Below, piece after piece: positions 9,641 to 18,639 of a DNA stretch of 64,000 nt. The notes under the pieces were generated by a model. The model was not told the origin of the DNA. It saw only the letters and a program-made list of their open reading frames with translations, and ran no database searches. The DNA is from Thraustochytrium sp. TN22 (Eukaryota; Sar; Bigyra; Thraustochytrida; Thraustochytriidae): NCBI GenBank assembly GCA_013306675.1, contig JABLUY010000210.1, forward strand, positions 1-64,000. Reading direction: 5' to 3'. The translations under genes were made by a program, and so were the position numbers. Positions within the stretch are counted from its first letter, which is position 1, and each line of letters starts with the position of its first letter.

Positions 9641-11443
9641 ATGGGCGTGTACGAGGACGCGGACGCCAAGGTGCTGCTGCCCGGGTCGCTGCTGGAGCTG
9701 CGCGAGGAGACGGTCTCGTTCCCGGAGCGGCATGCCCCGCACCACGAGGGCGTGACGTACCCGGTGTTTCTGAACGGGCCGCAGACGCTGCCGCAGATCT
9801 ACGGCATCCCGGAGGCGAACGGCAAGCTGGACAACCTCTTCCTGGTGTGCGAGGATGAGCGGCTGACGTTCCGGCAGGTGTTCAAGGCGGCGGCGGCGCT
9901 GGGCGCGGCGCTGGTCAAGGACTACGGCGTGCAAAAGGGCGACCGCGTGACGATCGTGTCCAAGAACCGCAACGAGTACGCGATCGGCATCATCGCGTCG
10001 ACCAGCGTGGGCGCCACCTGCGTGCCCATGAACTCGTGGTGGAAGACCAAGGAGCTGCAGTACGGCCTGGACAACTCGGGCTCCAAGGTCGTGCTCTGCG
10101 ACCTGGATCGCTACAAGCTCATCGAGCCCATCCTGGACCAGCTCGGCAGCCTCCAGCGCGTGCTTCTATTCGACGAGGCTGGCGTCGAGAGCGTCAAGCC
10201 ACACGCCAAGCTCACGCCCTACAACAAGGCGGTGCAGGCGCACGACGGCGAGGCCATGCCGCCCTTTCCGGCCGGCAAAGACGACAACGCGCTCATCATG
10301 TACACTTCCGGCACGACCGGCCACCCCAAGGGCGTCGTGCTGACGCACCGCTCCATCACGCACGCACTGCTGGGCGGCGTTGGCTTCGGCTTTCGCCAGA
10401 AGGCCTTGGCCGCGCTGCAGGCCGGCGAGCCGTTCGATCTGACCAAGCTGCCGCAGGAGGACCCGGCCACCAAGGGTATTCTGCTCAACGTGCCGCTCTT
10501 CCACGCGACCGGCCTGCACTCGGTGTTTCTGCTCTCCATCGTTGCCAACCGCAAGCTCGTCATGATGAGCAAGTGGGAGCCTGAGCGCGCGCTCCAGCTC
10601 ATCGAGCGCGAGAAGCTTACCAACTTTACCGGCGTGCCCACCATGGTGCTCGACATGATGAACCACCCTAACTTCAGCAAGTACGACACCAGCTCGCTCG
10701 AGTCCGCTGGCGGCGGCGGTGCCGCACCGCCCTCCACCATGGTGGCCGACATCGACAAGAACTTCAAGAAGTCCAGCTCCATTCAGGGCTTTGGCATGAC
10801 GGAGACCAACGCGCTCACTTGCCTCAACGACGGCGAGACCTACCGCCAGCGCCCCACGAGCTGCGGCCGCGCCGTGCCTGGCATGAAGATCGCCATCTGG
10901 GACGACAACGACAAGCCCGTGCCCACCGGCACCAAGGGCAACGTCATGGTCCATGGCGCCGCAATCCTCAAGGAGTACTGGAACAACCCGGAGGCCACCG
11001 CCTCCACCATTACGGCTGACGGCTGGCTGCGCACCGGTGACGTCGGTCACGTGGACAGCGAGGGCTACCTCTACCTCGGCGGCCGCACCAAGGAGATTAT
11101 CATCCGCGGTGGTGAGAATATCTCCTGCGTCGCCGTGGAGGACGGCGTCTATCAGCACCCTGGCGTCGCCGAGGTCGCCGCCATTCCCGTGGCCCATCCC
11201 ACGCTCGGCGAGGAGGTTGGCATCGTCGTCTTCCCCAAGCGCGGCGCCAAGCTCACGCTCGAGGAGATTCGCACCAAGTGCGAGGACCTCGCCCGCTTCG
11301 AGCAGCCCACGCACCTCTACATCTGGCCCGAGCAGCTCCCGCGCGGCGCTACCGGCAAGATTGTCAAGCGCGAGATCCGTGACATCATCGAGAAGCAGGG
11401 CATTCTGTCGGAGCAACAGAAGCAGCTCAAGTCCAAGCTCTAA
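9641..11443 (+). CDS. Acyl-CoA synthetase, predicted peroxisomal (PTS1 SKL)
   Basis: A 600-residue adenylate-forming enzyme. I start it at the ATG at 9641 (MGVYEDADAKVLLPG), because the longer frame begins at a TTG at 9614 that a eukaryote would not normally use. It has YTSGTTGHPKGVVLTH, GFGMTE, TGD, GRTKEIIIRGGENIS and the lysine motif ATGKIVKRE. It ends in the canonical PTS1 tripeptide SKL. Predicted function: peroxisomal activation of fatty acids. It is the only copy of the four on the plus strand, so one duplication must have been inverted or followed by an inversion. A TGACAGTGA word lies 27 bases before the ATG. Confidence 0.95.
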   Translation: MGVYEDADAKVLLPGSLLELREETVSFPERHAPHHEGVTYPVFLNGPQTLPQIYGIPEANGKLDNLFLVCEDERLTFRQVFKAAAALGAALVKDYGVQKGDRVTIVSKNRNEYAIGIIASTSVGATCVPMNSWWKTKELQYGLDNSGSKVVLCDLDRYKLIEPILDQLGSLQRVLLFDEAGVESVKPHAKLTPYNKAVQAHDGEAMPPFPAGKDDNALIMYTSGTTGHPKGVVLTHRSITHALLGGVGFGFRQKALAALQAGEPFDLTKLPQEDPATKGILLNVPLFHATGLHSVFLLSIVANRKLVMMSKWEPERALQLIEREKLTNFTGVPTMVLDMMNHPNFSKYDTSSLESAGGGGAAPPSTMVADIDKNFKKSSSIQGFGMTETNALTCLNDGETYRQRPTSCGRAVPGMKIAIWDDNDKPVPTGTKGNVMVHGAAILKEYWNNPEATASTITADGWLRTGDVGHVDSEGYLYLGGRTKEIIIRGGENISCVAVEDGVYQHPGVAEVAAIPVAHPTLGEEVGIVVFPKRGAKLTLEEIRTKCEDLARFEQPTHLYIWPEQLPRGATGKIVKREIRDIIEKQGILSEQQKQLKSKL

Positions 11444-11642
11444 CTTCAAAAACAAGTTTTCCAGTACTCCAAGACTCGACATGAGCAACCAACCTGGCAG
11501 CTTCTTAGTTGTCCATGCAGTGGAATATGTCGTCGCCGAGACGGGCAGGACGAGGACGCGACCAAAAGCCAATGACTTTCTGACGTCACATTCTTTTTGC
11601 GGCTCCAATCGTGGCGCCGGCTTTGTACTGACTGTTTCCTTC

Positions 11643-14600
11643 TTACAGCAGAGCCTTGTCCTGGTCGGAGAGTGACACCCGCGCCGCCGAGTAATACGGC
11701 GCCATAATGCCCGACACCGTGTGCTGGAGCCCAAGCACATGGCCCACCTCGTGCAAGCAGACCGCCTTGAGCACGAAGCGGCGCGCGCCGGGACGGGGAC
11801 GCGGGGCGTGCCGCACAGACGAAGACGCGCAGACCCAGCGCTCCGCAGCATCAAAGGTGATGGACCGCGCATCGGCACGGGCCAGCTCGCCACCCGGCCC
11901 GTCAAAGACCATGGCGTTGGCAGCCGTGTGGTCGGCCCAGCCAATCACCACGTCGGCGGCCTCGCGGCTCGCAGCCACCTCAAAGGCCACCTTGCCAGAG
12001 CTGGACCACTCCGCCAGCGCCTCCTCCACGTCACGCTCCACGTCGGCGCGCGCCAGGTATCCGGGGCTTGGGCCGAGGTGGTACGTGAGTTGCTTCGGGC
12101 AGGTCTCGAGCGCGGCTGCCACAGGTTCCGCCACATCCGCGCGCGCGTCAAAGCGTAGCGCTGCCAGCGACGCCCTCGTGACCGGACCCACCACGCCGTC
12201 CTGCCGAAGACCGGCAAAGCGCTGCACATCAGCGATGGCCGCGCCCGTCTTGATACCCGCGTCGCCGTCCAACGCGCCGCCGTAGAACCCGCGCCGCGCC
12301 AAGAGCGACTGCACGCCAGTCACGGCGGCCGCCGCCGTTTTGGGCGCGCCCTGCACAATGGAGGTGGCCCTCACCGCGGCGTCCTCGGCCGGGCCGACCA
12401 GCTCGGGCGCAGGGATCTCCACGTCTGGCCCGAAGACCGCCTGCACGTCCTCCAGCATCACAAGCTGGCCGCACTCGTCCTCGCAGACCGTGGCCAGCAC
12501 AACCGCCTCGTGTCGGCTTGCCAGCCCAAGGCGCGCCAGCACGGCGTGCAGCTCGACGCGCGCGTCCACCACGCGGTTCTCGCGGCAATTTGCGCACGCA
12601 GGGCCCTTGCCCCCGAAGAGCGAGCAGGCCCCCGCGTACGCCGCGACCTCCTCGGCCCATGCGCCAAAGGCGTCCGCGTCGCCGCGCTCCACGGCGGCCT
12701 GCACCTCGGCGCGCCGCGCCGACACCTCCTCGTCGCCTAGCGCCGCCGGCCGCAGAAACACGTGCAGGTCGAAGCTCTTCATCTCGCCGCTGGGGTCGCG
12801 CAGCTTGGTCGCCACGTCCACGGCGCGGAAGAGCGCGAACGCCGGCCGCTCGCGCAGCTGCTGCTTGGGCCGCGCTGGCAGCGCGTCGTACGCGTAGCCC
12901 AGCTCTGCCAGAGGCAGTAGCGTGTGCTCCAGCATGAAGGGCCCGCCGCCCAGCGCCTCCGGCAACGCAAAGGGCGCCAGCTCCTTGAAAAAGAGGTTCT
13001 CGCGGGACGTCTCGGCTTCCGCCGCGGCCGCCTGATGCGCGCGAAGCTCCGCCATGCACTCCTCACGGCCCTCCATCTGCAGGTACTTTTCGTACTGCCG
13101 GTCTGCGTTGCAGTGCAGCAGCCAGAACATCGGGTGGAAGGCCGCGAACCGCAGCGACGTTAACGGGAAGCCGAGGCAGTTGTGCGTCGCGTTGTGCGGC
13201 GACTCCACCGACTCGCCCGCGCGGTTCTCCGTCGACGCGTGCTGCCAGTGCTCCGAATTCTGCACCGCGTCCAGGCACGCGCGCGACTTCTCGCGCACCT
13301 CGCCGCTCTGCAGCTTGCGCAGCACACGCCGGTCCGAGTTCAGTCGCGAGAATTGCGTCTCCATGAACATTTTCACGCGCCCGGACGGCTCCTCGTCGCT
13401 CTCGTCGGAGGGAGGAAAGAAGTTCTCCGGGAAACGAAAATCTTCCCCAAATGCCTTGCGCACGCAGTGTGGCACCACCTGCCCGCGCACCTCGTACCGC
13501 GCAAAGTCCCAGTATGGCAGCGCCATGCGGCCGTCGCGCCCCAGCGCGCGGTCTGCCTTTTGCAAAGCCACCTCCATCTCCAAAAGGTATGCGCGATGCC
13601 AGCCAGGAAAGGCCTCTGCGCGGTGCACGCAGTACCCGCGTCCCGCGTTGCTCGGCCACCCATGGTACCCGGCCAACCGCAGCCATTCGGATCCGCCCGT
13701 CTCGTCGCTCTTCATCAGGTGCTGCACCGCCTCCACGAAGCGCATCTGATCCTCGTCGCCCATTTCACGAATCTCCCGCCGCACGACAGCCGCCTTGGCA
13801 GGCGGGGGCAGTTGCAGGAGCTGCTCGATCTGTGAAACTTGCTGCTGCTGCTGCTGCTGTTGCTGCTGCTGCGGTAGCTGCTGCGGTAGCTGCTGCGGTA
13901 GCTGTAGCTGCGGCTGTTCCTGCTGCTCCTGCGGTAGCTGCAGCTGCTCCTGATTTTGCTGCAGCTGCTGTGGCATCACCATCATCTGCGCAAGCGCCTG
14001 CTGCCGTCTCTGCGCAAGCTGCTCCAGGCCATCGGGACTTGCCAAGGAGCACAGCTCCGCAAGCAGGGTGTCCAGCTCACCGGCCCGCACGCTCGACCAT
14101 AGACGATGCAGAAGACTAGAGTGCTCACCTTTTTCTTTGAGCGCGAACTCGACTGGGTTCGCCACCTGTGCTGCCGCAAACTCGCGGATCAACTGAAGCG
14201 CACCCTTGAGCACACGGATGCAGTCCTCACGCGGGCCAGACGTAGGCATCTCCTGCAGCAGCTCCGCAACCGCGGCCTCCGCCTCGTGCATTCCAGCATT
14301 CTGGAGAGCGGCGTCGCTCGTTGTGTCACGAGGTTCCAGCCATGGCGCGGAACCGTCCACGCTCACCAGGAGGCGCGCAGCGAAGGGCAACGACCCAGCC
14401 GCAGCCAGGTCCAGCAGGGCCGAGTGGCCCCAGTTCTCGTCTGCAAGGACGGTAGCGCTACCCACGATTGCATCCTCGTCAGGGGACGCCTCGGCGCGGC
14501 CCTTGGAGTCCATAAGCTGCACGACCACCTCATCCGCCAACCTGACCTTGTCTAGCACCAGCTCCTCGCCGCCCCACGACGGCACCGTTGTATCATGCAC

Positions 14601-14870
14601 CACGGCCGAGACCGCGCGCGCCTCGCTGCCCGCGCGCGCGAGCACATACAGCCCGGGCTCAGGCCCGCTCAGCGCGCTCGACATGACCTCGAGCGCGCCG
14701 TACAGCTTCACGCTCCAGCGCGCCGTGGCAGCCTCGCGTGCCAGCACATCCAGCAAAAACGTCTCGGCGGCGTCCATCAGGTCGGCGTGCTCCAACGCAC
14801 GCACCTCCTCCGCGAGTGTCGCCAGGTCGGCATTTTGCTCGCGCAGGGCCACGGACGCCGACGCGCCCAT
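11643..14870 (-). CDS. C2-like / tyrosinase / peptidoglycan-binding-like / matrixin fusion protein
   Basis: A 1,075-residue protein with an ATG at 14870. Residues 1-9 (MGASASVAL) fit an N-myristoylation site. Residues 50-180 look like a C2 domain (inferred). Residues 300-345 are Gln-rich. Residues 399-600 form a type-3 copper (tyrosinase) domain: CuA candidates H403, H416 and H425 (HRAEAFPGWHRAYLLEME); CuB H559, H563 (HNATH) and H586 (FWLLHCNADR). A Cys-bearing tyrosinase C-terminal region follows. Residues 845-905 match a peptidoglycan-binding-like helical domain (LLARRGFYGGALDGDAG). Residues 925-1075 are a matrixin zinc protease with HEVGHVLGLQH (1040-1050) and Met-turn GIMAPYY. PGB-like plus matrixin is the usual metalloprotease arrangement; its fusion to a tyrosinase is unusual. 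No signal peptide is seen, at odds with a secreted protease. All catalytic ligands appear intact. Confidence 0.88.
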   Translation of the reverse strand: MGASASVALREQNADLATLAEEVRALEHADLMDAAETFLLDVLAREAATARWSVKLYGALEVMSSALSGPEPGLYVLARAGSEARAVSAVVHDTTVPSWGGEELVLDKVRLADEVVVQLMDSKGRAEASPDEDAIVGSATVLADENWGHSALLDLAAAGSLPFAARLLVSVDGSAPWLEPRDTTSDAALQNAGMHEAEAAVAELLQEMPTSGPREDCIRVLKGALQLIREFAAAQVANPVEFALKEKGEHSSLLHRLWSSVRAGELDTLLAELCSLASPDGLEQLAQRRQQALAQMMVMPQQLQQNQEQLQLPQEQQEQPQLQLPQQLPQQLPQQQQQQQQQQQVSQIEQLLQLPPPAKAAVVRREIREMGDEDQMRFVEAVQHLMKSDETGGSEWLRLAGYHGWPSNAGRGYCVHRAEAFPGWHRAYLLEMEVALQKADRALGRDGRMALPYWDFARYEVRGQVVPHCVRKAFGEDFRFPENFFPPSDESDEEPSGRVKMFMETQFSRLNSDRRVLRKLQSGEVREKSRACLDAVQNSEHWQHASTENRAGESVESPHNATHNCLGFPLTSLRFAAFHPMFWLLHCNADRQYEKYLQMEGREECMAELRAHQAAAAEAETSRENLFFKELAPFALPEALGGGPFMLEHTLLPLAELGYAYDALPARPKQQLRERPAFALFRAVDVATKLRDPSGEMKSFDLHVFLRPAALGDEEVSARRAEVQAAVERGDADAFGAWAEEVAAYAGACSLFGGKGPACANCRENRVVDARVELHAVLARLGLASRHEAVVLATVCEDECGQLVMLEDVQAVFGPDVEIPAPELVGPAEDAAVRATSIVQGAPKTAAAAVTGVQSLLARRGFYGGALDGDAGIKTGAAIADVQRFAGLRQDGVVGPVTRASLAALRFDARADVAEPVAAALETCPKQLTYHLGPSPGYLARADVERDVEEALAEWSSSGKVAFEVAASREAADVVIGWADHTAANAMVFDGPGGELARADARSITFDAAERWVCASSSVRHAPRPRPGARRFVLKAVCLHEVGHVLGLQHTVSGIMAPYYSAARVSLSDQDKALL

Positions 14871-15309
14871 CCCCCCGCGCCCTTCTCGCTTCAGTCAATC
14901 CCTGGACCGCGCAAGCAAGCCCAGCTCGCGCAGGCCCACGAGACGTTGACACGACTTTGGTGTTTGCTCTGCTCGACAGGTCCCACCGAGGTGGCAGGCC
15001 GGGGTGGGCTTGCCGAGCGAAGGGACGCTCATCCGCGGCGCAGGTTGCGCCTCTCCGCAGCGGGTCGAAGGCGCGGCCGCGCGCGAGCGAGCGCTGGGAC
15101 GCCGCGGCGCGTCGCTGCGGCGTCCGGGACTGTCTGAAACATTCTGGACGCGCGCCAGGACTTCGGACCTCGCTCCAAACCTCTCTGGCAGGGCAGGCTC
15201 CCGGCGCGCTCTCGCAGGCGCAGCGGTCGTGCGCGCGGCGCAGGCGGCGGCGAGGCGCGGCGCACGGGGTCGCGCGCTGCGCACTGACCGTGAGGCGGCC
15301 GCTGGCACG
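14871..15309. other. Divergent intergenic region, no gene seen
   Basis: This is the shared 5' region of the tyrosinase-matrixin gene (minus) and the phosphatidylinositol synthase gene (plus). A ctgaccgtgag word lies about 23 bases before the start codon of the latter. Confidence 0.5.
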
Positions 15310-15924
15310 ATGCAGGTGCCCGTGGTGCTGTACGTGGCAAACATCATCGACTATGTGCGCGTGGCCTTTCTGTACCTGGCGTACGTGGCCTTCGAGGAGG
15401 GCGATGGATGGCGCTTCGCCATGTGGTACTCGCTGAGCTACGTGCTGGACGCTTTTGACGGCATTGCGGCGCGCGCGCTCAACCAGACGTCCAAGCTCGG
15501 GTACTACTTGGACATGATCATCGACCGCGTCAGCACGTCGCTCTGCCTGCACCTGGCCGCGCAGCGCGTGCTACAGGACCTCGAAAAGCCATATGGCACC
15601 TTCGCCGCGGCTGGCTTCTACGCCTGCCTCGTCATGGTGGAGATTGTTGCGCACGGTGTTGTCATGTACCTGTCCGAGGTGCGCAACATCCACCAGAAGG
15701 AGATGCCCGGCAGCGCCATTGTGCGCCTCTACCTTGGCAACAAGACTATCCTCTTTTGGGCCTGCGTCAGCTTCGAAGGCGCGCCGCTTGCGCTCATCAT
15801 CGGCGAGCCGCTCTGGGGCCTGCCCTTTGCGCCAGGCTTTATCTTCCGCGCCCTCGCCAACCTCGCGCGCCTGCGCGATATCATGTTCTGGAAGCCACAG
15901 GAGGCCGCCGTCAAGCAGGACTGA
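15310..15924 (+). CDS. CDP-diacylglycerol-inositol 3-phosphatidyltransferase (phosphatidylinositol synthase)
   Basis: A 204-residue integral membrane enzyme with an ATG at 15310. It carries the CDP-alcohol phosphatidyltransferase signature DG-x2-AR-x8-G-x3-D-x3-D (residues about 50-72: DGIAAR, then KLGYYLD and MIID), with all four aspartates. It has several hydrophobic segments and ends in a short charged tail, close to the usual 200-220 residues of eukaryotic PI synthases. Family knowledge: it makes phosphatidylinositol from CDP-diacylglycerol and myo-inositol on the endoplasmic reticulum. The N-terminal VxLYxxNIIDYxR pattern is typical of PI synthase rather than of choline- or ethanolamine-specific relatives. 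Confidence 0.92.
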   Translation: MQVPVVLYVANIIDYVRVAFLYLAYVAFEEGDGWRFAMWYSLSYVLDAFDGIAARALNQTSKLGYYLDMIIDRVSTSLCLHLAAQRVLQDLEKPYGTFAAAGFYACLVMVEIVAHGVVMYLSEVRNIHQKEMPGSAIVRLYLGNKTILFWACVSFEGAPLALIIGEPLWGLPFAPGFIFRALANLARLRDIMFWKPQEAAVKQD

Positions 15925-15990
15925 TCAATTGAATCCCTTTATCAATGCTAAGAGCACCGTGTGCGCGCTCCCCGCGCGCCGCGAATGCTG

Positions 15991-15993
<3 letters not shown>

Positions 15994-16032
<39 letters not shown>
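15994..16032. repeat. (CT)n dinucleotide repeat
   Basis: About 19 ct units in the short convergent gap between PI synthase and the first sulfotransferase-like gene. Confidence 0.9.
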
Positions 16033-16038
<6 letters not shown>

Positions 16039-16119
16039 TTGGTTCCTTTCAGAAGCTAATGACAATGAGTCAACGTCCTCTCAGCTTTCAAGTCCCCAAG
16101 GACTTTTTTCTCTCCAGGC

Positions 16120-17685
16120 TCACAAAGGGTCCCAGGCTTCCATGTCCCGAAGCTCCTCCTTCCCCAGGCTGAGAAAGTCGACCAGGCGCGACCACTCGAA
16201 CGCCGGCACCGCATTGATGCTCTCCTGCTCAATATGGAGCGCACGGCCCCGATCCTTCCACTCGGTCAGCGCATCCACAACGAGACCGAGTGCCGTCAAC
16301 TCTTCTTGCGGACCGAGCAGAGGGTCTTGGCAGGGCCGTGCCCAGCGCGGGTCGCGGAGCGCGCCATGGTGCTCGCGGGTAACAAAGACGCCGCGCACGC
16401 CAGCTTGCTCGCGCAACATCTGCGCCGGGCTCGCAAACCACCTCCCGGGGGGCAGCATGGCGTCATTGCAAAAGTCTACGCTTGCATTGAGTACCCGGGG
16501 GACCTCGCCACCCCGCTGGCAGCGCTCGCCAAAGGGAAGAGCCACGTGCTGCACGGTGATGGTCCTATTGGCGCTCGTCCTCACACCGATGCAGTTGGGC
16601 CGTGTCTCGTCCCATAGTGCGTCGCGCTGGATCGCCTTGGCAATGCTCCGCGCCACGAGCTGAGCCCCGGAGGCCTCTGTGCCGAAGACAAGAACGCCGC
16701 CAAGCGGTGCCCTCTCCGTAAAGATAGCCGACTTGGGCGCGTGCCTCCGTACAGCCGCACTCCCCTTCCCGTCAAAGCTTGCCGTATGTGCCTTGGTGGG
16801 CGCCTGCGTCGGCCGCGCTTTAACAGTGCGCTTCGCGTGGGCCAAGATCAACTGGACGATGCGCGTCCACTCGAAGCTGGGCACGGTTGAAAGGCTCTCT
16901 TCCTGGATGTGCAGCACGCGCTGTGCAATGTCGGGCTGAGAAAAGATTTCCTCGACGAGCGCCAACGCCGTCTTCTCCTCCGCGAGGCCAATCTCCACAT
17001 CCTGGCACGGGCCCGGCATGGTGCGGTCCCTCAGCGCCGCGGGCCGCTCGCGCGTCATCACGATGGCGAGCGCCGACGCGTCGCGGCGCAAGAGCTGCGT
17101 CACATTCGGGAAGATGCGACCCTGCGGCAAGTCGCCGCACGCGTCCACGTCGTCCACCACCGTGGCTGTCGTCGCGCCGGCCTCTTCGCACGAGAGCCCG
17201 AGCGGCAGCGACAGGTGCTGCACCTGCGCGCGGCGCCCAGACCCGTACTCAAGTTCCATGCAGGCCGGCCGCTTGGACTCCCAGAAGACCGCCTCGCCCT
17301 GCAGAGCCGCGCCCACGCGCTCCGCGAGCTTGCGCGCGCCCGAGGCCTCGGTGCCGGCGACATAGACCACGCCGCCGTGCGCCTGGCGCACGAGCCCGAC
17401 CTCGCCGCTGGCGGCCACGGCAGAGTCAAGCAGCGTCCACGGGTCGATCAGCGACGCCAATTTGAGCCGCTGGTGGCGCTTGGTCTTCATGGCCTCAAAG
17501 AAGGCGCGCTTCGTGCGCACGGCCAGTAGCATCACCGTGCACACCACCGCCAGCGTCAGCATCTGGGCCGAGCGGGTCCGCGGTGGCCACCAGCGCCAGG
17601 CTTGGGCCTGGCCTGGGGCCCGCCGCCGCCCGTCGCCGCCGTGCTGCCGCCGCGCCGTCGCCGCCGCCGCCGCGCGCCGCGCCAT
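16120..17685 (-). CDS. Tandem-domain sulfotransferase-like type II membrane protein (TEASGA subfamily)
   Basis: A 521-residue protein starting at the ATG at 17685; the longer frame starts with a GTG. A basic N-terminus precedes one membrane anchor (about residues 41-57, MLTLAVVCTVMLLAV), which suggests a Golgi/ER lumenal type II protein. Two homologous P-loop domains follow, each with GTEASGA (5'-phosphosulfate-loop position), QHxxLPxG, a conserved Cys before the distal loop, and a TRExxxALRD motif. In typical sulfotransferases, and in the paralogues here, the last position of this 3'-phosphate motif is Ser (ALRS). Here it is Asp in both domains. Family assignment rests on these motifs only. 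Loss of the Thr and Ser positions suggests altered or lost cofactor binding. Confidence 0.75.
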   Translation of the reverse strand: MARRAAAAATARRQHGGDGRRRAPGQAQAWRWWPPRTRSAQMLTLAVVCTVMLLAVRTKRAFFEAMKTKRHQRLKLASLIDPWTLLDSAVAASGEVGLVRQAHGGVVYVAGTEASGARKLAERVGAALQGEAVFWESKRPACMELEYGSGRRAQVQHLSLPLGLSCEEAGATTATVVDDVDACGDLPQGRIFPNVTQLLRRDASALAIVMTRERPAALRDRTMPGPCQDVEIGLAEEKTALALVEEIFSQPDIAQRVLHIQEESLSTVPSFEWTRIVQLILAHAKRTVKARPTQAPTKAHTASFDGKGSAAVRRHAPKSAIFTERAPLGGVLVFGTEASGAQLVARSIAKAIQRDALWDETRPNCIGVRTSANRTITVQHVALPFGERCQRGGEVPRVLNASVDFCNDAMLPPGRWFASPAQMLREQAGVRGVFVTREHHGALRDPRWARPCQDPLLGPQEELTALGLVVDALTEWKDRGRALHIEQESINAVPAFEWSRLVDFLSLGKEELRDMEAWDPL

Positions 17686-18639
17686 CTTCGGTTGCAGTCT
17701 GCGCGAGGCGGCGGGCGTCCAAACAGCGCCAAGGTGAACGGCGTACAACACCGCCACCACTGGCACTCCCACCGCCACTCGGCTCTAGTTAACGTTAAGG
17801 ACGGGACAGTGACATTCACTGCACAGCCTGAGTCAAGTGCTGCCGTGCTGCGACTCGCAGTGCCGCGAAGCTGCTGCGAATCGAGGGAGGCCGGGCCCGC
17901 CGGCGCGCGAGGGCGTGGAGGCGCCGACCCGGAGTCAGGCTGTGATGATGACAGTCTGCCAGTCACAGTGAGCACTGAGCTGCACGCGCAACGGGCAGGA
18001 CTTGACTTGCTTGCAGTGCAGGCGGCTGTGGCCGCAGAGCGCCGTGACTGGCCCGGCGGCAGGCTGGTGATGAATGTCTGACCGAGGCCGACGCTGGCAG
18101 GGCTGCGGTCGAGGATGCCTGCTTCAAGCTGCGGCTGGCTGCGAGGACAAAAACGAGGAAAGAAGCTTTCGCGGCGTCTCGTTGGCGACGGCAGCACGGG
18201 AGACCTGCAGGTGGGCGCAGCGTGGCAGTACAGAGCACCTACGCGGGCCTCTCGATGAAGGTGAAGGTGCTGGCTACGGAGCGCTACGAGTCCTGTGCTT
18301 TTCAATTAGCGAAAGGAGCCCTGACTCATGTCAGGACTGGGAGCGGAAGTTCTGCACAGTGCTGCATATGAGCGCGACGAAAGCGCCTTGACCGTGAGCG
18401 CAGACCGCAATCGCAGTCGCCGACGCTTCGCTTCGTCGTAAGCGCAACGTCGCGCAGGCGCAAGGGTTTCGTGGCCGCTCTGTCACAGGACGACGTGGAC
18501 GCGGACTCCGAGCCACAGTCAGACAACGACCGCGGCACGCTCGCGGCGCGTTGCCGCAGAACGCGAAAGTCAGCCGCTGGGCTGGCCCGGCCACGGCTGC
18601 AGCAGGGCGCGGGCGCGGGCCGGCGCCGCCACCGCGGCG
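17686..18639. other. Divergent intergenic region between two tandem-domain sulfotransferase-like genes
   Basis: Both neighbours read outward. GACAGTGA (17805) and TGACCGTGA (18391) words are present. The open frames here carry no recognisable domain. Confidence 0.5.
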
